DNA from: Vibrio sp. S9_S30 | Lineage (GTDB): Bacteria; Pseudomonadota; Gammaproteobacteria; Enterobacterales; Vibrionaceae | NCBI RefSeq assembly: GCF_014694455.1 | Contig: NZ_JAAUWT010000005.1 | Coordinates: 1-64,000 of the forward strand | DNA length: 64,000 nucleotides | Reading direction: 5' to 3' | Part shown: piece by piece, positions 46,452-55,039 of the stretch | Layout: each line of letters opens with the position of its first letter | Numbering within the stretch: position 1 is the first letter of the stretch | Made by a program: the position numbers and the translations under genes | Notes under the pieces: generated by a model | Seen by the model: only the letters and a program-made list of their open reading frames with translations | The model's database searches: none | Told to the model about the DNA's origin: nothing

Positions 46452-48050
46452 ATGGAAAATTACAGAACAGAGACCCAAAAGGCAGACGAACTTATCCAAC
46501 ATCAAGGTCAAACTTGGGCGGCCATTAACCCTGAATATGTGGCACGAATGCGTCTACAAAACCGATTCCAATCGGGATTAGATATCGCCCGTTACACGGC
46601 AAAAATCATGCGTGAAGACATGGAAGCGTATGATAACAACAGCGAGAACTACACCCAGTCTCTCGGCTGTTGGCATGGGTTTATCGGCCAGCAGAAAATG
46701 ATTGCCATTAAAAAGCATTTTGAGACGACTCGTGGTCGTTACCTGTACCTTTCTGGCTGGATGGTCGCAGCGCTTCGCTCTGAGTTTGGTCCACTACCAG
46801 ACCAATCGATGCACGAAAAAACCACCGTGCCGATGTTGATTGAAGAACTGTACACCTTCTTAAAACAAGCCGATGCGCGTGAACTTAACCATTTATACAA
46901 AGAGTTAGATGGCGCACGTAATTCCGGTGATACCGTTAAAGCGCAGGCGGTTCAAAATCAAATCGATAATTTTGAAACGCACATCGTTCCCATTGTGGCA
47001 GATATTGATGCGGGCTTTGGTAATGAAGAAGCAACGTACTTGTTGGCGAAGAAAATGATTGAAGCTGGCGCATGTTGCATCCAAATTGAAAACCAAGTGT
47101 CGGATGCGAAGCAATGTGGTCACCAAGATGGCAAAGTAACGGTACCTCATGAAGACTTCTTAGCGAAAATTAACGCGGTTCGCTATGCATTCTTGGAGTT
47201 GGGTGTCGACGACGGTGTGATTGTGGCACGCACGGATTCGTTGGGTGCAGGTCTTACTCAGAAAATCCCAGTGTCGCAAACCGCAGGCGATTTGGCGGAT
47301 CAATACAACGCATTTATCGATGGAGAAGAAATCAGCTCGCTATCGGATCTAGGCAGTGGCGATATGGTCTTGAAGCAGGGCGAAAAGTACATTAAGCCGA
47401 CTCGTTTACCGAATGGTCTGGTTCGTTTTAAACCAAATACGGGTGAAGATCGTGTGGTACTGGACTGCATCACGTCTTTGCAAAATGGTGCTGACCTGCT
47501 TTGGATTGAAACTGAGAAACCCCACGTTCAGCAAATTGCGAGTATGGTAAACCGCATTCGCGAAGTGATTCCAAATGCGAAGTTGGTCTACAACAACAGC
47601 CCTTCATTCAACTGGACATTGAATTTCCGCCAGCAAGTATTTGATGCATGGGCAGAAGAAGGCAAAGATGTGTCTAGTTACGAACGTGAGAAGTTGATGA
47701 GCAGTGTGTACGATGATTCAGAGCTCGCAGTAGCCGCGGATCAAAAAATTCAAAGCTTCCAACGCGATGCAGCGAGAGAGGCGGGGATTTTCCACCACTT
47801 GATCACGTTGCCGACTTATCACACAGCCGCATTGTCTACCGACAACCTAGCGAAGGACTACTTCGGTGAGAAAGGCATGCTAGCGTATGTGAAAGAAGTA
47901 CAGCGCAAAGAAATCCGTCAGGGATTGGCATCGGTTAAACACCAAGACATGTCGGGTTCTAATATTGGTGACGATCACAAAGAGTACTTCTCGGGTGAGC
48001 AAGCACTCAAAGCCTCGGGCGAAAACAACACAATGAATCAATTCGCTTAA
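46452..48050 (+). CDS. aceA: Isocitrate lyase AceA (long form)
   Basis: This 532-residue isocitrate lyase is of the long subfamily (about 525-545 residues, as in Pseudomonas and Vibrio) and cleaves isocitrate to glyoxylate and succinate, the entry step of the glyoxylate shunt. Signatures: LGCWHGFIGQQ (about 73), IVADIDAGFGNEEA (about 180), the active-site AKQCGHQDGK (about 218) containing the catalytic Cys, IVARTDSLGAG (about 257), WIETEKPH, and YNNSPSFNW (about 378). AGAGAGATCCC precedes the ATG. It follows malate synthase in the same operon and ends with a strong terminator. Confidence 0.96.
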   Translation: MENYRTETQKADELIQHQGQTWAAINPEYVARMRLQNRFQSGLDIARYTAKIMREDMEAYDNNSENYTQSLGCWHGFIGQQKMIAIKKHFETTRGRYLYLSGWMVAALRSEFGPLPDQSMHEKTTVPMLIEELYTFLKQADARELNHLYKELDGARNSGDTVKAQAVQNQIDNFETHIVPIVADIDAGFGNEEATYLLAKKMIEAGACCIQIENQVSDAKQCGHQDGKVTVPHEDFLAKINAVRYAFLELGVDDGVIVARTDSLGAGLTQKIPVSQTAGDLADQYNAFIDGEEISSLSDLGSGDMVLKQGEKYIKPTRLPNGLVRFKPNTGEDRVVLDCITSLQNGADLLWIETEKPHVQQIASMVNRIREVIPNAKLVYNNSPSFNWTLNFRQQVFDAWAEEGKDVSSYEREKLMSSVYDDSELAVAADQKIQSFQRDAAREAGIFHHLITLPTYHTAALSTDNLAKDYFGEKGMLAYVKEVQRKEIRQGLASVKHQDMSGSNIGDDHKEYFSGEQALKASGENNTMNQFA

Positions 48051-48067
48051 CAGCCCCTTAATTAAAC

Positions 48068-48098
48068 AACGCCAACCTTTTTAAAGGTTGGCGTTTTT
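48068..48098 (+). terminator. Terminator of the glcB-aceA operon
   Basis: A 13-bp stem, AACGCCAACCTTT with its complement, is followed by a T-run 18 nt after the aceA stop. Confidence 0.92.
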
Positions 48099-48268
48099 GT
48101 ATTTGTTGGATGTATCAAATGAAGATGTTTTTTAAGGTTTTAGAGAGATATGTATCCTAGCGGTATATTTTTTGAATTCATGCCCTATGCTTCCATTTAG
48201 CATGTAATTAATCGACTATCAGCTACTATTTTATCCTAATCACACTGATACCAATAAAGGATAAAATA

Positions 48269-48913
48269 ATGAGTTACTTACAAAAGATAGGTGGGATTGC
48301 GGCATTATCTGAGGCTGTTATTTATGTATCAGCTTTTGTGTTTTTTGGCGTTTATTGGGATTTTCCGGTTGATGCTGACTCGATGAAAAAATTGGCTTTT
48401 CTCTCTGAAAATCAAACCAGTTTTTCCGTTGTAAACCTCGTTATGTATGTGCTGTTTGGTATTCTTTTGGCTGTGCTCGTACTGGCAGTTCACGAGCGTT
48501 TGAAAATCAATGCTCCAAATCTATCGAAAGTGGCTTCAATTTATGGGTTGATATGGGTGGGTTTGGTCATTGCCAGCGGAATGATTTCAAATATAGGTTT
48601 AGCTGCTGCCCTTGAATTATCAACAACGAACTCAGAACAAGCCATTTTAGTTTGGTCTATTATCTCCACCATAGCTGAAGGTATCGGTGGTGGGAACGAG
48701 GTTGTTGGAGGCTTATGGGTTTTATTGTTAAGTATTGCTGCTTATAGAAGCCATGAATTTTCTAAATCTTTTAACTTCTTGGGCTTTTTCGTTGGCATTG
48801 TTGGTATTCTGACGATTTATCCCGCTGAAGTGCTCACGGCAATGTTCGGCATAACTCAAATAGTATGGTTTTCTTGGTTGGGCGTGTCGATGCTCTTTGG
48901 TAGTAAAAGCTAA
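48269..48913 (+). CDS. DUF4386-type membrane protein
   Basis: This 214-residue protein has about six membrane helices (MSYLQKIGGIAALSEAVIYV at the start; WFSWLGVSMLF at the end), matching the DUF4386 pattern of an N-terminal GGIAAL segment and a last-third motif GGGNEVVGGLWVLLLS. Function of the family is unknown. AAAGGATAAAATA precedes the ATG. No adjacent gene is obviously cotranscribed. Confidence 0.75.
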   Translation: MSYLQKIGGIAALSEAVIYVSAFVFFGVYWDFPVDADSMKKLAFLSENQTSFSVVNLVMYVLFGILLAVLVLAVHERLKINAPNLSKVASIYGLIWVGLVIASGMISNIGLAAALELSTTNSEQAILVWSIISTIAEGIGGGNEVVGGLWVLLLSIAAYRSHEFSKSFNFLGFFVGIVGILTIYPAEVLTAMFGITQIVWFSWLGVSMLFGSKS

Positions 48914-48988
48914 CAAATAAAAATAGAGTACTGTCGTAACGAGTGGGTTTACGTTTTCTAGTCATAATCTATTCTGATATTTCTGGGT

Positions 48989-49108
48989 ATGATCAAAACA
49001 GGTCAATCAATTAAAGTTATGTCCGAAAATCGGGACCAAGTCTTTAAAAGGGGCGACAGTGTTAACTTATCGAAAGGCGGAACAGTACCCATCAAAAAAC
49101 CCGAGTAA
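48989..49108 (+). CDS. Possible 39-residue small protein
   Basis: An open frame from ATG 48989 reads MIKTGQSIKVMSENRDQVF onward and ends in PIKKPE, with its TAA lying inside the terminator hairpin at 49100-49119. Composition is protein-like (charged, with Gly turns: RGDSVNLSKGG), resembling a small beta domain such as the C-terminal tail of an ABC ATPase. The ribosome site is weak (TGGG) and an in-frame TAA lies 24 nt upstream. It may be a small gene or the remnant of a larger one. Confidence 0.4.
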   Translation: MIKTGQSIKVMSENRDQVFKRGDSVNLSKGGTVPIKKPE

Positions 49109-49119
49109 CATTACTCGGG
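49094..49119 (-). terminator. Terminator of the MazG-like gene
   Basis: CCCGAGTAA and TTACTCGGG form a hairpin; on the minus strand it is followed by six T. It lies 43 nt after the MazG-like stop codon. Confidence 0.8.
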
Positions 49120-49162
49120 CTTTATATTATTAGGCTTTTTTCTTAGCCTGAGATCCGATGGC

Positions 49163-49738
49163 TTATGCCGTCAGCTTTTCAAGATCAGCAGGGCGGTAGT
49201 ATACCGACTTAAGCACCTTTCCTTGGCGAATGGTCTTGCCTTCAATCGTTACATCTTCAGCGCACTTTGCAATGATGTATTCGCCTTTAGTGACCGCGAC
49301 CAGCTTCACTCCCTGCTCAGCGTAATGGGCTTCTGTCTCACTGTATTCCTGTTCATTGCGGCACACTTTGCTCATGTTGCTGGAATGCACTTCGTCCCAA
49401 CAAGGCACAAAGTCGATCTCGCGATTAGCGGCGACATGAAGCAGTAAATCAATCAGGTAGCTGATGGTCAAATTGTCTTCCATCTTGCTATGGCCAAGGT
49501 GCACAAGTCGACCCATCAGTACGTATACCGTATCGATAATGGCATCGGCTTGTTCTGTTTTGCAATCCGCTTCTGCGAGCTCTGTGAGTTCTTCAATCGC
49601 CAGAGAAGAGTGAAGTTGATCGGCTTTTTCGTCCAGTGAATCTGGCTGCGCGACAGGTAAGTCAAAAGTAGAGCGGAATTCAGTAATGTCTTGATATAAG
49701 TGGTTGTATAAGTCTTGAGTCAGCTTTGTCAGTTGCAT
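49163..49738 (-). CDS. MazG-like NTP pyrophosphohydrolase family protein
   Basis: A 191-residue protein. I take ATG 49738 (MQLTKLTQDL) with GAGAAG upstream; the longer frame to 49813 begins with a tandem-repeat-encoded MKKMKKMKKM and is less likely. Residues 48-80 hold the all-alpha NTP-pyrophosphatase metal motif, EELTE then EQADAIIDTVYVLMG. The C-terminal third (YIIAKCAEDVTIEGKTIRQG) is a small beta-rich appendage. Such enzymes hydrolyse nucleoside or deoxynucleoside triphosphates for pool sanitation; the substrate is not deducible. Confidence 0.8.
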   Translation of the reverse strand: MQLTKLTQDLYNHLYQDITEFRSTFDLPVAQPDSLDEKADQLHSSLAIEELTELAEADCKTEQADAIIDTVYVLMGRLVHLGHSKMEDNLTISYLIDLLLHVAANREIDFVPCWDEVHSSNMSKVCRNEQEYSETEAHYAEQGVKLVAVTKGEYIIAKCAEDVTIEGKTIRQGKVLKSVYYRPADLEKLTA

Positions 49739-49783
49739 GGTATGCTTCTCGTTTGAATTTTTCGAAATGTTACCAGAAAAACT

Positions 49784-49810
49784 CATTTTCTTCATTTTCT
49801 TCATTTTCTT
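49784..49810. repeat. 9-bp tandem repeat, three units
   Basis: The unit CATTTTCTT occurs three times just upstream of the MazG-like gene. It encodes the MKKMKKMKKM stretch of the longer, less likely reading frame. Confidence 0.85.
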
Positions 49811-50069
49811 CAATTTTTGAGTTTTATAACTGGCCTAACTTATTGAGGGCAGAGAGGGTATTGATTAGGTCGATAAAAAATACTCTACCCAATCATAACC
49901 TGTATTCCCAAAGGGGGAGCAATACTGAATGACGGCGGCTGGTATTGCTGGCGCGACACGTTCAATACCTCTTATGGAGAGGACCCTAAATCTTTTCTAG
50001 ATAACGTTATTAAATCTTTGCTAAATAGCTTTATTTTCACCACGTACCATAATTTTAACCACGTACCAT
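49811..50069 (+). other. Intergenic sequence with a coding-like, startless frame
   Basis: A plus-strand frame includes LNDGGWYCWRDTFNTSYGED and stops at TGA (50078-50080), with no ATG start in frame; a GGGGGAG precedes a possible CTG. It may belong to the same decayed gene as the GGDEF remnant. The sequence between the MazG-like gene and dbpA otherwise shows nothing. Confidence 0.3.
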
Positions 50070-50225
50070 ACGGTGTGTGAAGCCAAAGAAAACGGAAGAA
50101 ATAGGGTCGTATTTGGCTCTTTCGATGTGGATAAAACGTTACTGACGCAGAGTAAACGTTTTTGGCGGAAAGAGCTTAACGGATCAATTCTTCACATAGC
50201 GTACGCGGCATTGCTTTCCTTTTAG
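50070..50225 (+). pseudogene. Remnant of a GGDEF-domain C-terminus
   Basis: A plus-strand frame without a start reads TVCEAKENGRNRVVFGSF and continues DVDKTLLTQSKRFWRKELN. AKENGRNRV is the hallmark of the C-terminal end of GGDEF diguanylate cyclases (ALY-x-AK-x2-GRNRV). The frame runs into the 3' end of dbpA on the other strand and stops at 50223-50225. Just upstream a 19-bp tandem duplication (50039-50076) breaks continuity, and another frame (about 49900-50080) also looks partly coding. It is probably a decayed gene, not a functional product. Confidence 0.5.
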
Positions 50226-51572
50226 TTTCCCACTCTCAAGTTTCTTGAATGCCTTTTTCGCACTCAATGTATTAACCGCAACATAAGCGCTCATGGGAAA
50301 TACGTTGATTTTGCCTACGTGGTCACCTGATATACCGTTATCGCCAGTCAGAGCACCTAAAATATCCCCTGGTCTTATCTTTTGTTTTTTTCCGCCATCA
50401 ATTTGAAGTGTCACCATTTTTGCGTAAAACGTGGGGGCGTCGAGCACCTCTTTATTTGGCAAGGATCTGGGTGAAATTTCGAGGTCGAAATACTCTTCGA
50501 TTTGAGCGACTTTATGGCCTTCCTTCTCGCTAATAAAGGAGTGCGCGCAGCCTTTCGCCCCCGCTCGACCTGTCCGACCGATTCGATGGACATGCACTTC
50601 AGGATCGCGGGCTAAGTGGAAGTTGATCACCGCATCGAGGTTATCGACATCCAGCCCTCTGGCAGCGACGTCTGTGGCAACAAGAATCGAAACGCTCTTA
50701 TTGGCGAACTGAACCAGCGCTTGATCACGTTGCCTTTGCTCCATGTCACCGTGTAACGCAATGACACTAAACCCACGGTAACGAAGCTCGTCGGCGACGT
50801 CATCAACATCGCGTTTGGTGTTGCAGAAAATCACGGTTGATTCTGGTTGTTCACTCATTAGTAGTAAACGGGTTGCTTCTAGCCTGTCGTCAAAGCTGTC
50901 TGCCGTGTAGAAGTGTTGCCTAATGCTTACGGTGTCGTGAGTCGACTCTACTTTCACCATGGTTGGGCTGCGGAGAATACGCTTAGAAATGGCTTCGATA
51001 GACTCTGGGAACGTGGCACTGAACAACAGTGTTTGCCTGTTCTCAGGTGTTCGCTCGATGATCGCATCCAGCGCGTCTTGGAAGCCCATATCCAACATAC
51101 GGTCGGCTTCATCCAAAACCAAGGTATTTAAATGTTCGAGATGGATGCGCCCTTTTTCTAAATGGTCGAGGATCCGCCCAGGAGTGCCAACCAAAATATG
51201 TGCGCCATGCTCTAGCGACCCTATCTGTGGCCCCATTGGCATACCGCCACATAGGGTGAGCACTTTAATGTTATGAATGGCACGCGCCAATTTGCGAATC
51301 TCTTTCGCTACCTGATCGGCTAATTCGCGAGTAGGGCAAAGCACCAAAGATTGCACTCGGAATTTTTTGACGTCTAAGTTTTGCAATAACCCTAAGCCAA
51401 ACGTCGCTGTTTTACCTGAACCGGTTTTACCCTGGCCAACAACGTCCTTTCCTAAAAGAATTTGAGGCAGGCTTTTTGCCTGAATGGGTGTCATTTCTGT
51501 ATAACCCATGGAATCTAGGTTAGTCAGAAGTTCAGGCTTGAGCCCAATGGAAGAAAATGATGATTGAGACAA
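50184..51572 (-). CDS. dbpA: ATP-dependent RNA helicase DbpA
   Basis: A 462-residue DEAD-box helicase specific for 23S rRNA helix 92 during large-subunit assembly. Motifs: TPIQAKSLP (about 28), GKTGSGKT (about 48; DbpA-type instead of AQTGTGKT), [41 protein letters not shown]. The C-terminal RNA-recognition domain (about 385-462) with IRPGDILGALTGD and GKINVFPMSAYVAV defines DbpA. Length matches E. coli DbpA (457). It is monocistronic or followed only by the decayed region. The DUF1415 gene lies 19 nt upstream on the same strand. Confidence 0.95.
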   Translation of the reverse strand: MSQSSFSSIGLKPELLTNLDSMGYTEMTPIQAKSLPQILLGKDVVGQGKTGSGKTATFGLGLLQNLDVKKFRVQSLVLCPTRELADQVAKEIRKLARAIHNIKVLTLCGGMPMGPQIGSLEHGAHILVGTPGRILDHLEKGRIHLEHLNTLVLDEADRMLDMGFQDALDAIIERTPENRQTLLFSATFPESIEAISKRILRSPTMVKVESTHDTVSIRQHFYTADSFDDRLEATRLLLMSEQPESTVIFCNTKRDVDDVADELRYRGFSVIALHGDMEQRQRDQALVQFANKSVSILVATDVAARGLDVDNLDAVINFHLARDPEVHVHRIGRTGRAGAKGCAHSFISEKEGHKVAQIEEYFDLEISPRSLPNKEVLDAPTFYAKMVTLQIDGGKKQKIRPGDILGALTGDNGISGDHVGKINVFPMSAYVAVNTLSAKKAFKKLESGKLKGKQCRVRYVKN

Positions 51573-51591
51573 GTGAATATCCTAAACAGGG

Positions 51592-52149
51592 TTAAACAAA
51601 CAAGTAAGGAAAGAGTTTTTTTCTTTCCGCTTCTGAAAGGTTAGAAACTCTTTCAATATTAGTATCTGGAATCGATTCTGGATTTGGGTAATGTTTAAGC
51701 ACACGTTCCATACTTTCTTCGCGAATTAAGTGAAAGATGGGAAAAGGTGCACGATTGGTTAGATTTTCATCATCTTCCGGTTCGGCACCGCCAAAGCAGT
51801 AATTGGGATGGAAAGTGGCCACTTGGTAAATGCCTTCCCAATGTTGCTGTTTGATGAGCGCTTCGACCCAATCGATAAAGAAGTTATAGTCCATGAAATC
51901 ATCGAGCATGTCAGGAACCACAACCAGCGTGGTTTCAAGCTTTTCTGGTTCGCTTTCATTTAACTCATTGAGCTCGCCAAGAATGGCTTCGAGCAAATGC
52001 TCTTCTGTTTCAGCATGGCTGATAGCAATCTTTATTTGACGGTTTCTATTGGGCTTGGCGGCAAAAGGGCACAGGTTTAAACCTATCACCACATCTTCTA
52101 GCCACTGAGTGACTTGCTGACGTATTTGCTCATCATTTTGCTTCGACAT
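51592..52149 (-). CDS. DUF1415 protein
   Basis: This 185-residue soluble protein has the DUF1415 pattern: VTQWLEDVVIGLNLCPFA near residue 13, ETTLVVVPDMLDDFMDYN (about 87), and FHPNYCFGG (about 113) with NRAPFPIFHLIRE (about 131). The conserved Cys-Pro-Phe and His-Pro residues suggest a metal or catalytic site, but no function is known to me. It is 19 nt upstream of dbpA on the same strand, so the two may be cotranscribed. Confidence 0.85.
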   Translation of the reverse strand: MSKQNDEQIRQQVTQWLEDVVIGLNLCPFAAKPNRNRQIKIAISHAETEEHLLEAILGELNELNESEPEKLETTLVVVPDMLDDFMDYNFFIDWVEALIKQQHWEGIYQVATFHPNYCFGGAEPEDDENLTNRAPFPIFHLIREESMERVLKHYPNPESIPDTNIERVSNLSEAERKKLFPYLFV

Positions 52150-52253
52150 TGGGAGACTTCTTATCGCTTTTAGAGTATCGGTTTTGGGGTATTAATTTAG
52201 TGGGGCGGAAGCGTACCACAAGCGAGAGTGAGATGCCTCAAGATTCCATGCCT

Positions 52254-52329
52254 CTTTAAGTTCCTATTGTTTCTTTAAGCTTCTATTGTTTCTTTAAGTT
52301 CCCATTTCCTCCTTAAGTTTCCATCGCTT
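52254..52329. repeat. 19-bp tandem repeat, four units, overlapping the MFS gene stop
   Basis: Units of the CTTTAAGTTCCTATTGTTT type start at 52254, 52273, 52292 and 52311 and become less alike toward the gene. The stop codon of the MFS gene (52313-52315) lies in the last unit, so the extreme C-terminus of the transporter is repeat-derived. Confidence 0.85.
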
Positions 52330-53524
52330 CTTTGAGCTTGGAAGGGGGCTTTTCATACGAATGTAACGCTCTGCATAGGAGAAACATGATCGTATAGAGT
52401 GCGCTGCTACCGACAACCACGCCACCCCAACCCCCGTGTTGCCAGCAATAAATGAGTAAGAAACCACCAAGGCTTCCGCCAACGTAATAGTGAACCAAAT
52501 AGAGAGCCGTTGCTGTCGCCTTTGCTTGTATGGCATGTTGGCTAACGAAACCATAGGCCAGCGAATGGACGAAAAAGGCCCCAAAACCGATCAGCAGTAA
52601 TCCTCCAATCAAGGCAGATAACAACTCGATGTAGGCTAAAAGCATACCTGCTGCGCTAATCACGGTACCCGCCACCATACCGGACACCACCGAGTAGTGC
52701 TTTCGCCATAACCCGCTTAGCCTTGCGCTGATGGTGCCAGCTAAATAGCACAAAAAGATCATGGATGCGATGCCCACAGGAAGTTCGTAAGGAGGCTCAA
52801 CCAAGCGAAACGCGGCAACAGAATACAAGTTCACAAAAATGGCAAAGTTGATACCGCCTAAGAGCATTGCGTAACGTAACTTAGGAACCTTCCAATGCTG
52901 AAGAACATGCCGATTATGATGAAAAAACAGACCGCTTTGAGGCTTGAAGTGGCGTTGAGTAGGGAGCAACCTCATCACTAAAATCGCACCCAATAAACTA
53001 AAAACCGCCATGCCCAATACCGCGGTTTGCCAATCGAAATGTTGTGTGATCATCCCACCATAAATTCTTCCGGCTATGCCGCCAAGAGAATTTGCGCTCA
53101 CGTAAGTTCCGACAGACAAAGCCAGTGCTTTAGGTGAGAATTCTTCCGCCATATACCCCACGGCAACCGCGGCGAAGCCCGCCAATGAAACCCCCATCGC
53201 CGCCCTTGAAAGTGTTAATCCGATCAAGCTTTCCGAAGCGAGTAACAGCAAGCCAACAAATGGGAGTAAAAACAAGCTGATCAACATAACTTTACGCCGA
53301 CCTGCTGTTTCTGAATACACCGCCCAAGGGATCAGTGACAGCGCGAGAGAAAGCGTCCCTGCCGCTAAGACCCAATTAATTTGAGTGGAAGAAACGTCGA
53401 AATGAGATGCCATCAAAGGCAGCATAGGTTGAAATAAATAGAGATTGGCAAAAACAATGAAGGATCCAAAAGCGAGTGCGAAACTCACAGAACGGTATGA
53501 AGGGCTATCGGTACAGATCATCAT
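52313..53524 (-). CDS. MFS transporter (YnfM/drug-efflux type)
   Basis: A 403-residue major facilitator protein with 12 predicted helices. The helix 2-3 loop reads VYSETAGRRKVML (about 68), the usual G-x3-D-R-x-G-R-R region in a variant form; SRAAMGVSLAGFAAVAVGYMAEEF (about 105) resembles motif C-like TM4-5 sequences of YnfM-type exporters. It is divergent from a LysR regulator across a 91-bp region carrying a palindrome, so it is probably that regulator's target. Substrate unknown. Confidence 0.88.
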   Translation of the reverse strand: MMICTDSPSYRSVSFALAFGSFIVFANLYLFQPMLPLMASHFDVSSTQINWVLAAGTLSLALSLIPWAVYSETAGRRKVMLISLFLLPFVGLLLLASESLIGLTLSRAAMGVSLAGFAAVAVGYMAEEFSPKALALSVGTYVSANSLGGIAGRIYGGMITQHFDWQTAVLGMAVFSLLGAILVMRLLPTQRHFKPQSGLFFHHNRHVLQHWKVPKLRYAMLLGGINFAIFVNLYSVAAFRLVEPPYELPVGIASMIFLCYLAGTISARLSGLWRKHYSVVSGMVAGTVISAAGMLLAYIELLSALIGGLLLIGFGAFFVHSLAYGFVSQHAIQAKATATALYLVHYYVGGSLGGFLLIYCWQHGGWGGVVVGSSALYTIMFLLCRALHSYEKPPSKLKEAMET

Positions 53525-53570
53525 GGTATACGGGCTAAAAATTCTGTAAACAGACTAGCGATACATGGGC

Positions 53571-53594
53571 TATAGTTAAAATATATTAACTATA
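53571..53594. promoter_or_regulatory. Palindrome in the LysR-MFS divergent promoter
   Basis: TATAGTTAA (53571-53579) and TTAACTATA (53586-53594) form a perfect 9-bp inverted repeat with a 6-bp spacer. The AT-rich dyad with T and A ends is typical of LysR-type operators. Confidence 0.7.
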
Positions 53595-53615
53595 TGGGTT
53601 TGATATAAATAAAAT

Positions 53616-54488
53616 ATGGAAAGTAAGCCTCTGAGATATTTCGTCGCCGTTGCCGAAATGGGAAATGTGACAAAAGCCGCCAACGCTTTGAATATCGCGC
53701 AACCTGCTCTGAGTATTGCCATTAAAAAGCTGGAAACCGAGCTCGAAATTTCGCTTTTTCATCGTGATGAAAGACGGTTAACGCTGACAGATGAAGGCAA
53801 GGTGTTATTGCCCTTTGCTAAAAATGTCATCCAGCAGCTTAACGATGCCAAAATCGCCATGAATGAACTTAAGGGGTTGGAGAAAGGCGAGGTTAGGTTA
53901 GGGGTGCCGAGTATGATGGGGTCGTACTATTTCCCTGAAATATTGATGGGGTTTAAAGCCTCTTACCCAAATTTGAAACTGACCATGGTTGAAGCTGGTA
54001 CGAAATCGATAAGGGAAATGTTACTCGGCGGTGAATTGGATATTGGGGTGGTACTGAATAAAGACGTGCCCAACGCCCTTGAAGTCGACCCGATATTCCG
54101 TTCTCAAATGGTCGCGGTTGTCGGGGAGCACCATCCCTTAGCCCGTGAAGCATCGATCTCTTACGAAACCTTTTTTAAGCACGAGCTTGCTATGTTCAAA
54201 AAAGGGTACTTCCATCGAGAATTCATCGATGAAGCTTGTCTCGCTCATGGGCTTAAAGCCACGTTTTCTTTTGAAACAAACTTGTTAACGATGATATTAA
54301 AGATTGTCCGGCAAGAATTTGCGGTAACCGCATTACTGGAGTTGGTCACGGAAAATGAATTGGGTTTGAAAGCCGTTCCATTCGATAACCCCGTGTACCT
54401 TGATCTGGCGATGGCTTGGCGCAAAGGCGGTTATCTCTCCCTCGCAAACCGAACGTTTATTGATTATGTCAAACGTCAGCATAAGTAA
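53616..54488 (+). CDS. LysR-family transcription regulator
   Basis: A 290-residue LTTR. The winged helix-turn-helix is residues 1-60 (LRYFVAVAEMGNVTKAANAL, then QPALSIAIKKLETELEISLF). The effector-binding domain (about 90-290) begins VRLGVPSMMGSYYFPEILMGF. It probably controls the divergent MFS transporter gene through the palindrome at 53571-53594. The co-inducer is unknown. Confidence 0.92.
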   Translation: MESKPLRYFVAVAEMGNVTKAANALNIAQPALSIAIKKLETELEISLFHRDERRLTLTDEGKVLLPFAKNVIQQLNDAKIAMNELKGLEKGEVRLGVPSMMGSYYFPEILMGFKASYPNLKLTMVEAGTKSIREMLLGGELDIGVVLNKDVPNALEVDPIFRSQMVAVVGEHHPLAREASISYETFFKHELAMFKKGYFHREFIDEACLAHGLKATFSFETNLLTMILKIVRQEFAVTALLELVTENELGLKAVPFDNPVYLDLAMAWRKGGYLSLANRTFIDYVKRQHK

Positions 54489-54554
54489 GCTGACGTTTCC
54501 CATCATGCATATGAGTGGAGCGCGATGTGTAATCTTGAGCGTCGTTTGGTGCTC

Positions 54555-54782
54555 TTATGACTTATACACTTTGTCGAAATTCTTTGGATTCCAACCTATT
54601 AATAGTTGATCGCCCACCTTCAATACAGGAACAGAGCGCGCACCGATGGCATCGAGCTCTTTTCTTCCACGCTGCATTTTTGCATTACACAATCTGTATT
54701 TGATGCCTTTTGAATCAAGATACTGTTGCGCAGACTTGCAGTGTGGGCATTTATCTTTCACGTACAGGACAACGCGTTTCAT
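54555..54782 (-). CDS. Glutaredoxin-like protein
   Basis: This 75-residue protein is a minimal glutaredoxin/NrdH-type thioredoxin fold: VVLYVKDKCPHCKSAQQYL with the redox motif CPHC (Cys12, Cys15), the cis-proline in ARSVPVLKVG (about 49), and a C-terminal GWNPKNFDKVY. A dithiol reductase role in the cytoplasm is likely. Its partner protein is unknown. Confidence 0.87.
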   Translation of the reverse strand: MKRVVLYVKDKCPHCKSAQQYLDSKGIKYRLCNAKMQRGRKELDAIGARSVPVLKVGDQLLIGWNPKNFDKVYKS

Positions 54783-55039
54783 AATGGTCTCTGAACTGAT
54801 AAAAAGGGCATTTTAACGGAATTAAACGGTTTGAAAAGGCCGTTTGTCATTCGTGTGTAGCTCACGCGTTCAAGGTATTTTGGAGAATAGTATTTTAGAT
54901 AATAAAGGCTTTCCTACATAAAATCCTCACATATATAAAATCCTCAACTAATATTAGGAATAGCATTGTGAATCCTATCAACAAATTAAATGAGTAAAAT
55001 TGACGAGGCTATTGGAGCGGCGTGTCAATGGAGAGGTAT

